The notes beneath the pieces are model-generated. The model saw only the letters and a list, made by a program, of their open reading frames with translations. It did no database searches and had not been told where the DNA came from. Source: Anabaena sp. WA102 (GTDB taxonomy: Bacteria; Cyanobacteriota; Cyanobacteriia; Cyanobacteriales; Nostocaceae). Taken from it: 64,000 bases of DNA. The stretch lies in NCBI RefSeq assembly GCF_001277295.1, contig NZ_CP011456.1, positions 4,902,001 through 4,966,000 of the forward strand. The letters are read 5' to 3'. Positions 1 through 6,809 of the stretch are shown here, piece by piece. How positions within the stretch are numbered: the first letter of the stretch is position 1; the number at the start of each line of letters is the position of its first letter. Both the position numbers and the translations under genes were made by a program.

Positions 1-1
1 G

Positions 2-679
2 GTTTATTCTGTTTTGGGAGGAGTTCGCTTACTAGGGAAAGCTTCTATTAGACAAAGGACTAGACGACAACCATCACAACTAAGAGTATCAAGCAAAGGT
101 ATTTCTACTCGTTCTTTCAGTTTAGGTGATATTCTAGCTCGAAAAATACTACGTCTTATTGGCAAGGATGATCTATGCGAGCTTGAAAGCATCTGTCAGC
201 GAGTTGGACTTGGCAGCAAGATATCTGAACAAAAGTTTATTTTAAGCAGAGACTCTGGAGAGAAAATTGAAAATGAAGAAGAAGAATATATTTCTTCGGT
301 ATTGCTAGATGGAGTTAATATAGGGTTATTATCTGATGGAACACTCCGAGTCTTGTCGATTCTTATTGAAATAATTGCCTCATCTCCTAATACGACGACA
401 ATAATTGAAGAACCTGAGACACAAATCCATCCTGCTATGCTTGCAAAGTTACTGAATGAAATCGAGACCTACTCTTTTGGAGAAAATTTGATTCTTTCGA
501 CTCACTCACCGCAAGTCGTTTCATGGACTAGTCCAGACAAAATTATTCTAGTTCATCGAGATAATGGACAAACATTTGTTCGGAAATTAGGCGATGATCA
601 GATTCACAATGTTATTGAATACCTCTCTGAAGATGGTGAATTAGGCGAATGGATTTACAGTGGTATTCTCGATGAGTAA
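2..679 (+). CDS. AAA15/AAA21-type ATPase, C-terminal part (5' end outside window)
   Basis: The frame is open to the left edge, so this is the C-terminal part of a longer protein; the TTG at 14 is internal. Visible ATPase elements in order are a signature-like LLSDGTLR stretch, a Walker B strand ending TIIEEPE, and the switch histidine in STHSPQVV. These are typical of the AAA15/AAA21 (OLD/RloA-like) family of ABC-type ATPases. The stop overlaps the start of the next gene by 8 bp, so the two are translationally coupled. ATPases of this family paired with a small TOPRIM-like protein are found in phage-exclusion and defence modules (AbiL, RloAB and similar). A defence role here is inferred from the pairing and from the neighbouring toxin-antitoxin genes. 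Walker A is not in the window. Confidence 0.85.
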   Translation, partial: VYSVLGGVRLLGKASIRQRTRRQPSQLRVSSKGISTRSFSLGDILARKILRLIGKDDLCELESICQRVGLGSKISEQKFILSRDSGEKIENEEEEYISSVLLDGVNIGLLSDGTLRVLSILIEIIASSPNTTTIIEEPETQIHPAMLAKLLNEIETYSFGENLILSTHSPQVVSWTSPDKIILVHRDNGQTFVRKLGDDQIHNVIEYLSEDGELGEWIYSGILDE

Positions 680-1247
680 TCTTAAGATCGCCTTAATTGC
701 TGAGGATAATACAGACTGTGAAGCAATTCGTACAATTGTCCATCGTGTCCTTGGGGCAGAAGTCACAACCAAAAAATGGGCTTCTAAGGGTTGTAGTTCA
801 TTAACAAAAAAGCTAAGAGCAAAGCTGAAATTACTTTCCACTGAAGGTTGTAATATTTTTATTGTCGTTCATGATTTGGATCGTAATCCTCAGAATGGTT
901 CCCTCAACAATGAGCGAGCATTGCGCTCAAAATTAGAAGAATTATCTTCTGAAATTGAAAGTCTTAAAAAACATATCTGTATTCCCATTGAAGAGTTAGA
1001 AGCTTGGTTCTGGTCTGATCCAGAAGTTATCAAATATCTTGGTGGTGAAAAAGGTAAAGCACATCCTAACCCTCACGAAATTAAATCTCCTAAAGAAAAA
1101 CTAATAGAATTGTCGGTTGGAGAAAATAGAAAGCCTCGTTACAGTACCAACATGAATGTTGAGTTAGCAGAGAGACTAAATCTAAATATATGTTCCGATC
1201 GCTGCGCTTCGTTTAAGAATCTCCTTAATTTCTTGCGATCGCTCTGA
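672..1247 (+). CDS. DUF4276/RloB-like TOPRIM-fold protein
   Basis: 191 aa. The ATG at 672 is preferred to the upstream in-frame GTG at 660 because the conserved N-terminus follows it directly. The architecture matches the DUF4276/RloB group: an N-terminal strand with an acidic residue and helix (ALIAEDNTDCEAI), a central acidic motif VVHDLDRN, the IPIEELEAWFWSD segment, a KSPKEKL segment and a C-terminal ELAERLN helix ending in SFKNLLNFL. The acidic positions fit a TOPRIM-like metal site. The gene overlaps the ATPase by 8 bp and probably forms a two-protein effector with it. The nuclease activity is inferred from the fold; it is not shown by the sequence. Confidence 0.75.
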   Translation: MSNLKIALIAEDNTDCEAIRTIVHRVLGAEVTTKKWASKGCSSLTKKLRAKLKLLSTEGCNIFIVVHDLDRNPQNGSLNNERALRSKLEELSSEIESLKKHICIPIEELEAWFWSDPEVIKYLGGEKGKAHPNPHEIKSPKEKLIELSVGENRKPRYSTNMNVELAERLNLNICSDRCASFKNLLNFLRSL

Positions 1248-1270
1248 AAAGATTATGATCGCTATTACTG

Positions 1271-1418
1271 TAAGTCGTGATTTTTAGGCGATAGCGAAGC
1301 GCGACCTAGGAATCGCTTCAATTATCTATCTGTTAAATATTTACTGAGGGCGATAGCGAAGCGCGACCTAGGAATCGCTATTCCTGTGAGTTGTGATTTT
1401 CAGGACTAGGGATCGCTT
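1271..1418. repeat. Three copies of a dispersed GCGATAGCGAAGCGC repeat
   Basis: Two good copies (about 1271-1317 and 1348-1380) and one degraded copy (1385-1418). Each consists of a GCGATAGCGAAGCGC arm, a short variable centre (GACCTAGG) and a closing AATCGCT, so it is an imperfect palindrome. The first copy is preceded by AAGTCGTGATTTTTAG. The same extended unit recurs at 9228-9274, and related units lie at 2353-2406 and 3179-3212, all within the first 10 kb. Confidence 0.8.
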
Positions 1419-1440
1419 TTTATTGGTTTTAGGAGGCGAT

Positions 1441-1626
1441 TTAAGGTTCAGGTATCTCCAACTGACGACAAATTCTAAAAACGGTAAAGTCAACAATCTC
1501 TCTATGACGAGGAATTGCTGTACGACGACCGTTAAGGGGATTTTCCCAAATAGAATGTTCGCTTCCTTCTCTTAATAAATAACAGCCATGTTGACTGAGG
1601 TGACGTAACAAATCTCGACGTTTCAT
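1441..1626 (-). CDS. hicA: HicA-family toxin (YcfA-like mRNA interferase)
   Basis: 61 aa, the normal size for HicA. It has the double-stranded-RNA-binding-like fold pattern: an N-terminal helix (RRDLLRHLSQHG), then GCYLLREGSEHSIW with the catalytic-type histidine, and the closing IPRHREI motif. HicA toxins cleave mRNA and are held inactive by HicB. The antitoxin gene lies immediately upstream on the same strand; its TAA and this ATG share one base (TAATG), so translation is coupled. All expected residues are present, so the toxin looks intact. Confidence 0.85.
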   Translation of the reverse strand: MKRRDLLRHLSQHGCYLLREGSEHSIWENPLNGRRTAIPRHREIVDFTVFRICRQLEIPEP

Positions 1627-1907
1627 TAAGCTACAAAACTAGGAACAACTTGAACATGATTTGCTGCTGAGAAAATCAAATAAATTGGTTCCTCTAAATC
1701 CGCTTCGGGTTCCGTTAATTGTTCATTCGGCAACGGTAAAGATTCTCCCTGAGATAAATAAACCTCTGCCATATCAACTAATGCACTCGCCAAAGAACGA
1801 CGGACTATAGATAAATCTTCTCCCCAAGAAATCGCTCCAGGAAAGTCTAATACTTCCCCATGAACTCCCTTGTCTAAAAACTTATACATTGCCTTATAAG
1901 TAAGCAT
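1626..1907 (-). CDS. hicB: HicB-family antitoxin
   Basis: 93 aa. The N-terminus (YKAMYKFLDKGVHGEVLDFP) matches the HicB partial RNase H fold, including the xxDFPG turn, followed by the ARxxLxxALxxM-type helix (RRSLASALVDMAEVYL). The C-terminal DNA-binding domain is short or absent. It sits just upstream of hicA in a two-gene operon and should neutralise HicA. The start lies about 40 bp from the end of an IS605-like remnant, so that remnant may supply or disrupt its promoter. Confidence 0.82.
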   Translation of the reverse strand: MLTYKAMYKFLDKGVHGEVLDFPGAISWGEDLSIVRRSLASALVDMAEVYLSQGESLPLPNEQLTEPEADLEEPIYLIFSAANHVQVVPSFVA

Positions 1908-1945
1908 GATTTATGTATCCTAGAGCAATAAACAATTCTCCTATT

Positions 1946-2145
1946 TTGACACTCTCCGGTCTAAAGACGCGGAGATTCTATAGAGAGTTTCAGTCTATAT
2001 CCCTCAGTTATCCCAGTTTCAGGCATTGCCTTAAATATTTGGGTTCTTGCCCTGATTTCGTTTGCCCTGGCGGGTGAAATCATATCTGACAAGCGTAACT
2101 TTCCGAGAGTCCCTCGGTAGCTTTTTATGTCTTTAGTGACAATTT
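1946..2145 (-). mobile_element. Solo IS200/IS605-type right end with omega-RNA-like sequence, no TnpB
   Basis: Read on the minus strand, the segment ends in a hairpin followed by GTGTCAA. On the plus strand the arms are TCTCCG-GTCT (1953-1962) and AGAC-g-CGGAGA (965-975 of the same kilobase), a 10-bp stem with a one-base bulge and AA loop. This layout, including the CTTTAGAC apex, is what is known for right ends of IS605/IS1341 elements, where the end also forms the 3' part of the TnpB guide RNA. About 170 bp upstream on that strand has the structured, non-coding look of such an RNA (GACTGAAACTCTCTATAGAAT just before the hairpin). No TnpA or TnpB frame is present, so this is a remnant or a non-autonomous derivative. 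The left limit is uncertain. Confidence 0.5.
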
Positions 2146-2173
2146 AGTTGTATCACGAATATGGATTAAAATT

Positions 2174-2277
2174 TGAAATAATTTCAAATTTTCAAATTAA
2201 CGTCAATGCAGGATAAAGGAAAGCCTCTAGCCTTCATCTCTTGTCTAAAGCCCAAATGTGGCTGACTCAGTCAGCCA
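2174..2277. repeat. Two palindromes beside the IS605-like remnant
   Basis: An A/T palindrome TTTGAAATAATTTCAAA at about 2175-2191 and a perfect GTGGCTGACTCAGTCAGCCAC palindrome in two halves around 2257-2277. Subterminal palindromes are typical of IS200/IS605 left ends, so these could mark the other end of a non-autonomous element starting at 1946. The link is inferred from position. The rest of the 1908-2424 gap shows no gene. Confidence 0.35.
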
Positions 2278-2352
2278 CATTTTCAAGGGTTTTTGGCGTT
2301 CTTCCTTATAAAACACAGGCAATTGTGATGGCCAGTTTTTTTGGAGATGAGA

Positions 2353-2406
2353 GGCGATAGCGAACGCATTGCGTCCCGGAGAGAACTAGCGCGACCTAGT
2401 AATCGC
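2353..2406. repeat. Dispersed GCGATAGCGAA repeat, expanded copy
   Basis: Same arms as the 1271-1418 units (GGCGATAGCGAA at the start, AGCGCGACCTAGTAATCGCT at the end), but with about 20 extra bases in the centre (CGCATTGCGTCCCGGAGAGA). It lies just downstream of the PIN gene. Confidence 0.65.
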
Positions 2407-2424
2407 TAATTTATAGCATTACTT

Positions 2425-2844
2425 TCAGTTAATAGACATCAAATTCTCAAAAGGATGACGATTTTTCCAGCGGTAAGTATTAAAGTCCCGAAAATCAACA
2501 GATAAAATCCGCCCATGCCCCAAATGTTCGGCAAGAATAATCAATGAAGCGTCCGCTAAATCCATTGGCAGGGAAATATATTGATTCATCAATTCACTGA
2601 TTCTTTTCCCATCTTGAACCTTGAGATCAAAAACCTCAAAAGCACCAATTTCTAAGCTATGAATAAACGTCTGTTGAGCATTTGTGCCTGTACGTTTCAA
2701 GAGAATATGACAAGCTTCCGTAATCACACACCATGTTGTCACCAGAGGCTCATCAATCGTATCTAGAACTTCTTGAGCGAGAACATGATAATCATCACGG
2801 CGATTGATTAATGCTATCCAAAAGCCAGAATCAACGATGACCAT
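2425..2844 (-). CDS. PIN-domain toxin (VapC-like ribonuclease)
   Basis: 139 aa. The ATG at 2844 is chosen because the PIN fold begins at MVIVDSGFW; the longer frame upstream overlaps the antitoxin. PIN landmarks are all present: the first Asp in VDSGFW, a glutamate in VITEACH, and the third acidic cluster in DLADASLIILAEHLG followed by ILSVDFRDF. These make up the usual metal site of VapC-type RNases that cleave RNA. The start lies inside the end of the upstream antitoxin gene (14-bp overlap), so they are a coupled pair. The toxin looks intact. Confidence 0.83.
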   Translation of the reverse strand: MVIVDSGFWIALINRRDDYHVLAQEVLDTIDEPLVTTWCVITEACHILLKRTGTNAQQTFIHSLEIGAFEVFDLKVQDGKRISELMNQYISLPMDLADASLIILAEHLGHGRILSVDFRDFNTYRWKNRHPFENLMSIN

Positions 2845-3109
2845 ATTTTTCGTTAAGACTTTCAGTGAGATATTGTTTGTAATTAACCGACAAATCAGAG
2901 TCCCCTTCGGCACAACCAATCAGCCCTGATTCTCTAAGGAGTTGCAAAGGTTTTACAGGGGATTCTTGATGTAATTTTTCATAATAAAGATCGATCGCCA
3001 CTTTCATAATGTCAGACACACCTTGATTTGTCCGCTGGCGAATGTAATTAAACTTATTAGCGCGATCGCTATCGAGCCTTGCATTAACCCTCATATTTTT
3101 GTTTGTCAT
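2831..3109 (-). CDS. Ribbon-helix-helix (CopG-like) antitoxin
   Basis: 92 aa if started at the ATG at 3109; a longer start at 3124 is possible. The N-terminal MRVNARLDSDRANKFNYI strand-helix followed by GVSDIMKVAIDLYYEKL fits a ribbon-helix-helix DNA-binding domain. The C-terminal half, with LRESGLIGCAEGD, resembles the toxin-binding tail seen next to PIN toxins. It is directly upstream of and overlapping the PIN gene, so it is the likely antitoxin and autorepressor. Confidence 0.78.
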   Translation of the reverse strand: MTNKNMRVNARLDSDRANKFNYIRQRTNQGVSDIMKVAIDLYYEKLHQESPVKPLQLLRESGLIGCAEGDSDLSVNYKQYLTESLNEKYGHR

Positions 3110-3178
3110 AACTCTGTATGACAATACTATAGCTCAAAAAATTCAAGGTTAAGTAGTTCTCAAATAGTTTCCTCATGG

Positions 3179-3212
3179 GGCGATAGCGAAGCGCTCCGTC
3201 GGAATCGCTATT
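3179..3212. repeat. Dispersed GCGATAGCGAAGCGC repeat copy
   Basis: GGCGATAGCGAAGCGCTCCG then TCGGAATCGCT: the imperfect-palindrome unit also found at 1271-1418 and 9228-9274. It lies between the divergent RHH antitoxin gene and the following plus-strand gene. Confidence 0.7.
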
Positions 3213-3285
3213 CTATCGTGGTTTGTTATTCTCAAGGGTAATTAATGGGATAATATCAAAAAAAGACTTATCAAAGGTAATGAAT

Positions 3286-3696
3286 ATGACAGATACAATC
3301 CAGTTAACATCAGAACAAATTGCAATATATCGCAGTGAACTAGCAGATAATTCTGATTTTTTAGCTGCACTTGATGTAATCGAAGAATGGGATGGAGATT
3401 TGGCGGATGCGGCTGAATCCATTGCTACTCGAAATGGCATTGAAGGAGTCGAAGATAACGCTGATATGCGTTGGTTTGTTATTGTTCTTAATAAATGTCG
3501 TGAATCTATTTGTCAGCAAAGATACGAAATTGTGCGAGAAAAAATTGTCCCTGCACTTATCCCTACGTTAACAGAGATGGTAGCAGCATCTTTTCTATGT
3601 CCCCCAGGTATTGCGACACTTTTATCAACTCCAATTGCTATTTATGTTCAAGAGGAAGGAATGGACAAGTTTTGTCAAATTTCCACCGATGACTAA
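3286..3696 (+). CDS. Unknown small protein convergent with the TPR-CHAT gene
   Basis: 136 aa from the ATG at 3286, which has AAAGG 8 nt upstream; an ATG at 3280 is also possible. No family was recognised. The N-terminal two thirds are acidic and helical (SELADNSDFLAALDVIEEWDG, written here in overlapping parts SELADNSDFL and AALDVIEEWDG). A more hydrophobic C-terminal segment (VAASFLCPPGIATLLSTPIA) could be one membrane-associated helix or a buried core. The stop overlaps the stop of the large CHAT gene on the other strand by 4 bp. That tight tail-to-tail arrangement suggests the two travel together, possibly as adaptor or effector partner of the CHAT protein, but this is only inference. Confidence 0.5.
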   Translation: MTDTIQLTSEQIAIYRSELADNSDFLAALDVIEEWDGDLADAAESIATRNGIEGVEDNADMRWFVIVLNKCRESICQQRYEIVREKIVPALIPTLTEMVAASFLCPPGIATLLSTPIAIYVQEEGMDKFCQISTDD

Positions 3697-6383
3697 ACTC
3701 CTGTTGCTATAAATGCAGTCCAATAATAGGGACTTTCAAATGGATAGGGTTGACGTTTAACCGCAGCTTCTAATAAGTCTTTAAATTTATTGCGATCGCG
3801 TTTATTATCGGCAAATGCTTCAATTAATAATTTTTGAAATTCGGAGTTGTTTTTAATTCTTGCTAACTTCTTACTGGTGAGAGTTCTTAACCAGGTTTGA
3901 GTATTATTTAAAATAATAGCAATACTCCCTTGATCTTGGATAGAAATTCGTTTAAGATCGTGATAAAATTTAGTCATAAATAACGTTGTTGCTAGAGGAT
4001 CTACTGTCCAAAGGGTGCTAACAACATTAGAACTCCCTGCAAATAGAAAACCACTGGGTAAACCGACATATTCATCACTGATACTATCAGCTTTACTTTC
4101 GATTATGCCACTTTCACAAGCGGAAAAAGTAACTAAACGACATTCTCTTAAATCAAGTTTTTCAAAGACTTCTGCTAGGGTTAGGTTAGCTGATTCTCCT
4201 AAGTTACCTTCTGGATCTGCTAACATTAAAGCGGAATCTCTAGGAGATTTATTATCAAATTTACCATGACAAGAAAAGTGAATACAATGGGATGCTTGTA
4301 ATTCTTGACGACGGTTTTTTAGGGTTTGTTCTGATGCTTCTGATTCACCAATAATAATGGTTTTTTCAGCATCAAATCCTTGACTAATTCTCTCTATTTC
4401 TAGATTTGCTCCTAAGAGGGGTTTTAGTCCTTTTCTTGTTGGGTTTTTAATAGCAAAAAGACGATCAAAATTTTCACGTTGTGATGATTGTACCAGTTTT
4501 AAAAGTTGGCAACTGGGAACATATCCTACACCTTTAGAAAAGCTTTGATAGAGAAATCGTCCATTTTTTAGGGGTAAACAATGAAGGGGAATAATATGTA
4601 AAAACCAATGGGGAATGATGATTAAGCGTTTGCAGAATTGGGGAATCAGTTCTAAAAGTTCATCAATGTGGATAATTTCTGATAGTTGATTTAAACGAGA
4701 ATTAAGATTATTAATCCACTCTGTTTTATTATTTTCATAAGCTTCACGATAATCTTTAATAAAATCAATCAATTTGTCTCTATCTGTTGTTGAAGATTGC
4801 CAAACTTTTAATTCTTGAGAAGTTACAATAAAGGCTAAAAATGTCTTCCCTGAAATATACCATTCTAAAATGGCAGTTTGTTGATCAATTAAGGATTGAA
4901 TCTCAGTTAAGGGAATGGTTTGAACTTTTTGAGTTAAGCTAAAAGTGGGATCTATGGGGGTTATTTCACGGTCAATAAGTTGACTTAATTCTTGTTTTAA
5001 ATGATTGAGGTGAGTATAGTCATTTAAGATGGGTTGTTTTTGTTGATCTAGGGTTAAAATTACTCCCCTATTGCGGTTTTGTTCTTGGATGGCTAACTGT
5101 TGTTCTTCCCCAATTATGGCACGACGGCGGCGATCTAATTCAGTTTTAATAGTTTGGGGGATATTACCTTTAGGATAGATATCTCGGTCGGTAAGCAATT
5201 GGACTAGATAGCGGGTTTTGCTGCGTTCAACGTATTCTAAGGCGCGATCTTTTTGATTGAGGTTGAGATGGGATTGAACTATGCCATGATAAACATCCAT
5301 AGCATCGGAGAGGATTTCTTGTTGTCGTTGGGGGTTTAAGGCTTCGAGTCGTGTATTTTCTACTGCTTCGATGGCTAAGTTGTAGCCTTTGATGGCGGTT
5401 TCCCAGTCTTCGATCAGGTTCGCAGTATCTCCTAAGTTTCGTCCTGTTTGTAAACAGTTTATAGGAAAAGCAGTAGGGGTATATACTTTTAAAGACTGGT
5501 TTAATGATGCGATCGCTAACTCTAGATTATCTGCCTTTTTCCCAAAAATGTGATCTGCTAGATAAGCCATCCCCAGATTATTTTGCGACCTTGCCCATTC
5601 ATAAGGAAAAGCTTCACGGGTATAGACTTCTAATGACAGGTTATAGGCTGCGATCGCTAACTCTAGATTATCTGCCTTTTTCCCAAAAATGTAATCTGCT
5701 AGATAAGCATTCCCCAGATTATTTTGCGACCTTGCCCATTCTTCACGAAAGGCTTTACGGGTATATATTTTTAAAGACTGCTTATAAGCTGCAATAGCTA
5801 ACTCTAAATTATCTGCCTTTTTTCCAAAAATGCAATTTCTATAAGCTTCTCCCAGATTGTTTTGTGTTCCTGCCCATTCATAAGGAAATCTATCACGGGT
5901 TACTACTTCTAAAGACAGGTTATAAGCTGCGATCGCTAACTCTAGATTATCTACTCTTTTCTCTTTGATGCGTTGACTATAAGCATTTCCCAGATTATTT
6001 TGTGACTTTGCCCATTCATACGGAAAACCATCACGAGTATAGACTTCTAAAGAAAGGTTATAAGCTCTGATTGCTAACTCTAGATTATCTACTCTTTTCT
6101 CTTTGATACGATATAGATAAGCAGCACCCAGATTATTTTGTATCCTTGCCCATTCGTAACAAAAAGCATCACGGGTATATACTTCAAAGAGGGTGTGATA
6201 ACCTGTAATGGCAATTTCCAGATTATTAGCTCGACTTCCCAAGGGAAACTGTGTAATATCAATACATAAATTTTCAATCACCCCAGCAATACCTTCCACT
6301 TCTTCAGCCGTCCCTTGAGCAAACCTATATCTAGCGTATTGGGTTCTTCGGTTATTTTTATGGAAAACCTGGTTCAAAATCAT
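3693..6383 (-). CDS. TPR-repeat CHAT (caspase-like) protease, N-terminally damaged
   Basis: 896 aa. About residues 50-330 are tetratricopeptide repeats of roughly 42-46 residues, each carrying WAxxQNNLGxAY and ADNLELAIAAY motifs. A helical linker follows, and from about residue 600 a C-terminal CHAT domain of the caspase-like clan. The catalytic pair is visible: His in IHFSCHGKFD and Cys in LVTFSACESGI. CHAT proteins act as proteases or as sensors in conflict and programmed-death systems. The first 15 or so residues do not look like the family; homologous sequence resumes at FAQGTAEEVEG. The true N-terminal domain is found at 8940-9098 and 6478-6720, so this ORF is the C-terminal bulk of a once longer gene. 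It may still be made from the ATG at 6383. Confidence 0.82.
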   Translation of the reverse strand: MILNQVFHKNNRRTQYARYRFAQGTAEEVEGIAGVIENLCIDITQFPLGSRANNLEIAITGYHTLFEVYTRDAFCYEWARIQNNLGAAYLYRIKEKRVDNLELAIRAYNLSLEVYTRDGFPYEWAKSQNNLGNAYSQRIKEKRVDNLELAIAAYNLSLEVVTRDRFPYEWAGTQNNLGEAYRNCIFGKKADNLELAIAAYKQSLKIYTRKAFREEWARSQNNLGNAYLADYIFGKKADNLELAIAAYNLSLEVYTREAFPYEWARSQNNLGMAYLADHIFGKKADNLELAIASLNQSLKVYTPTAFPINCLQTGRNLGDTANLIEDWETAIKGYNLAIEAVENTRLEALNPQRQQEILSDAMDVYHGIVQSHLNLNQKDRALEYVERSKTRYLVQLLTDRDIYPKGNIPQTIKTELDRRRRAIIGEEQQLAIQEQNRNRGVILTLDQQKQPILNDYTHLNHLKQELSQLIDREITPIDPTFSLTQKVQTIPLTEIQSLIDQQTAILEWYISGKTFLAFIVTSQELKVWQSSTTDRDKLIDFIKDYREAYENNKTEWINNLNSRLNQLSEIIHIDELLELIPQFCKRLIIIPHWFLHIIPLHCLPLKNGRFLYQSFSKGVGYVPSCQLLKLVQSSQRENFDRLFAIKNPTRKGLKPLLGANLEIERISQGFDAEKTIIIGESEASEQTLKNRRQELQASHCIHFSCHGKFDNKSPRDSALMLADPEGNLGESANLTLAEVFEKLDLRECRLVTFSACESGIIESKADSISDEYVGLPSGFLFAGSSNVVSTLWTVDPLATTLFMTKFYHDLKRISIQDQGSIAIILNNTQTWLRTLTSKKLARIKNNSEFQKLLIEAFADNKRDRNKFKDLLEAAVKRQPYPFESPYYWTAFIATGV
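5490..6215 (-). repeat. Near-identical in-gene TPR-encoding tandem repeats
   Basis: Six successive units of about 126-138 bp in the TPR part of the CHAT gene share long nearly identical blocks, such as GCTAACTCTAGATTATCTG and CCCAGATTATTTTG (plus strand). Nucleotide-level identity, beyond protein-level similarity, means recent unit duplication or conversion, so repeat number may vary between strains. Confidence 0.8.
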
Positions 6384-6477
6384 TGAAAGCCCTATTGTGT
6401 AGGCATTTCATTGAAAATATGGAAATAATTGTTTATAACCCTTGTCCCGTAAGGGTTTTGTTATCATCAATCCTCAA
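6384..6477 (-). other. Foreign-looking insertion between the two parts of the TPR-CHAT gene
   Basis: Between the TGA at 6478 and the CHAT ORF is sequence with stops in all minus frames. It holds CCCTTACGGGACAAGGG, a short inverted repeat. Family homology stops at LLQQYAAL on one side and resumes at FAQGTAEEVEG on the other. The intervening roughly 100 bp (extending slightly into the annotated ORF) is therefore probably a small inserted element or its remnant. No known IS was recognised. Confidence 0.45.
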
Positions 6478-6720
6478 TCACCATAAAAGAGACGCAAGAG
6501 CCGCGTATTGTTGCAACAGTTGAGCAAGAGTATCATTTAACAGATGTTGACAGCGTTCTAGGATGGGATAAACCACCGCAGGATCATTACTCTCTTCTTC
6601 TGCTTGTAAGACTTCCCATAAAAACTCCTGATATTCCTCTAGATTGACCGCTTGACGGTTGAAATATTGCCCCAACTGTTGCGCCATATTCCGTAACAAA
6701 GCGGCATGATCATTATTTCC
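6478..6720 (-). pseudogene. Second exon fragment of the TPR-CHAT N-terminal domain
   Basis: On the minus strand this encodes GNNDHAALLRNMAQQLGQ and continues through NLEEYQEFLWEVLQAEEES and VVYPILERCQHLLND to a TGA. Cyanobacterial TPR-CHAT proteins commonly carry this kind of helical N-terminal domain (a YQ.FL..VLQA motif followed by VYP.L). The first codon is in frame with the fragment at 8940-9098 if the intervening group II intron is removed (159 exon bases upstream, exactly 53 codons). The TGA at 6478-6480 then cuts it off from the TPR-CHAT body, which lies in a different frame. Confidence 0.7.
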
Positions 6721-6766
6721 TTGGGTTGAGTCGAGGGGGGATATTATTCCCCGCCCCTCTCAGTTA

Positions 6767-6800
6767 GATCCGGACGTGCCACTTTCACGGCATCCGGCTC
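6767..6800 (-). ncRNA. Group II intron catalytic domain V
   Basis: On the minus strand: GAGCCGGATGCCGTGAAAG then TGGCACGTCCGGATC, a 34-nt hairpin with a GAAA-type tetraloop and the AGC triad-type start. It is the most conserved group II intron element. A second hairpin (domain VI) occupies about 6733-6766. Confidence 0.9.
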
Positions 6801-6809
6801 CCGATGTTC

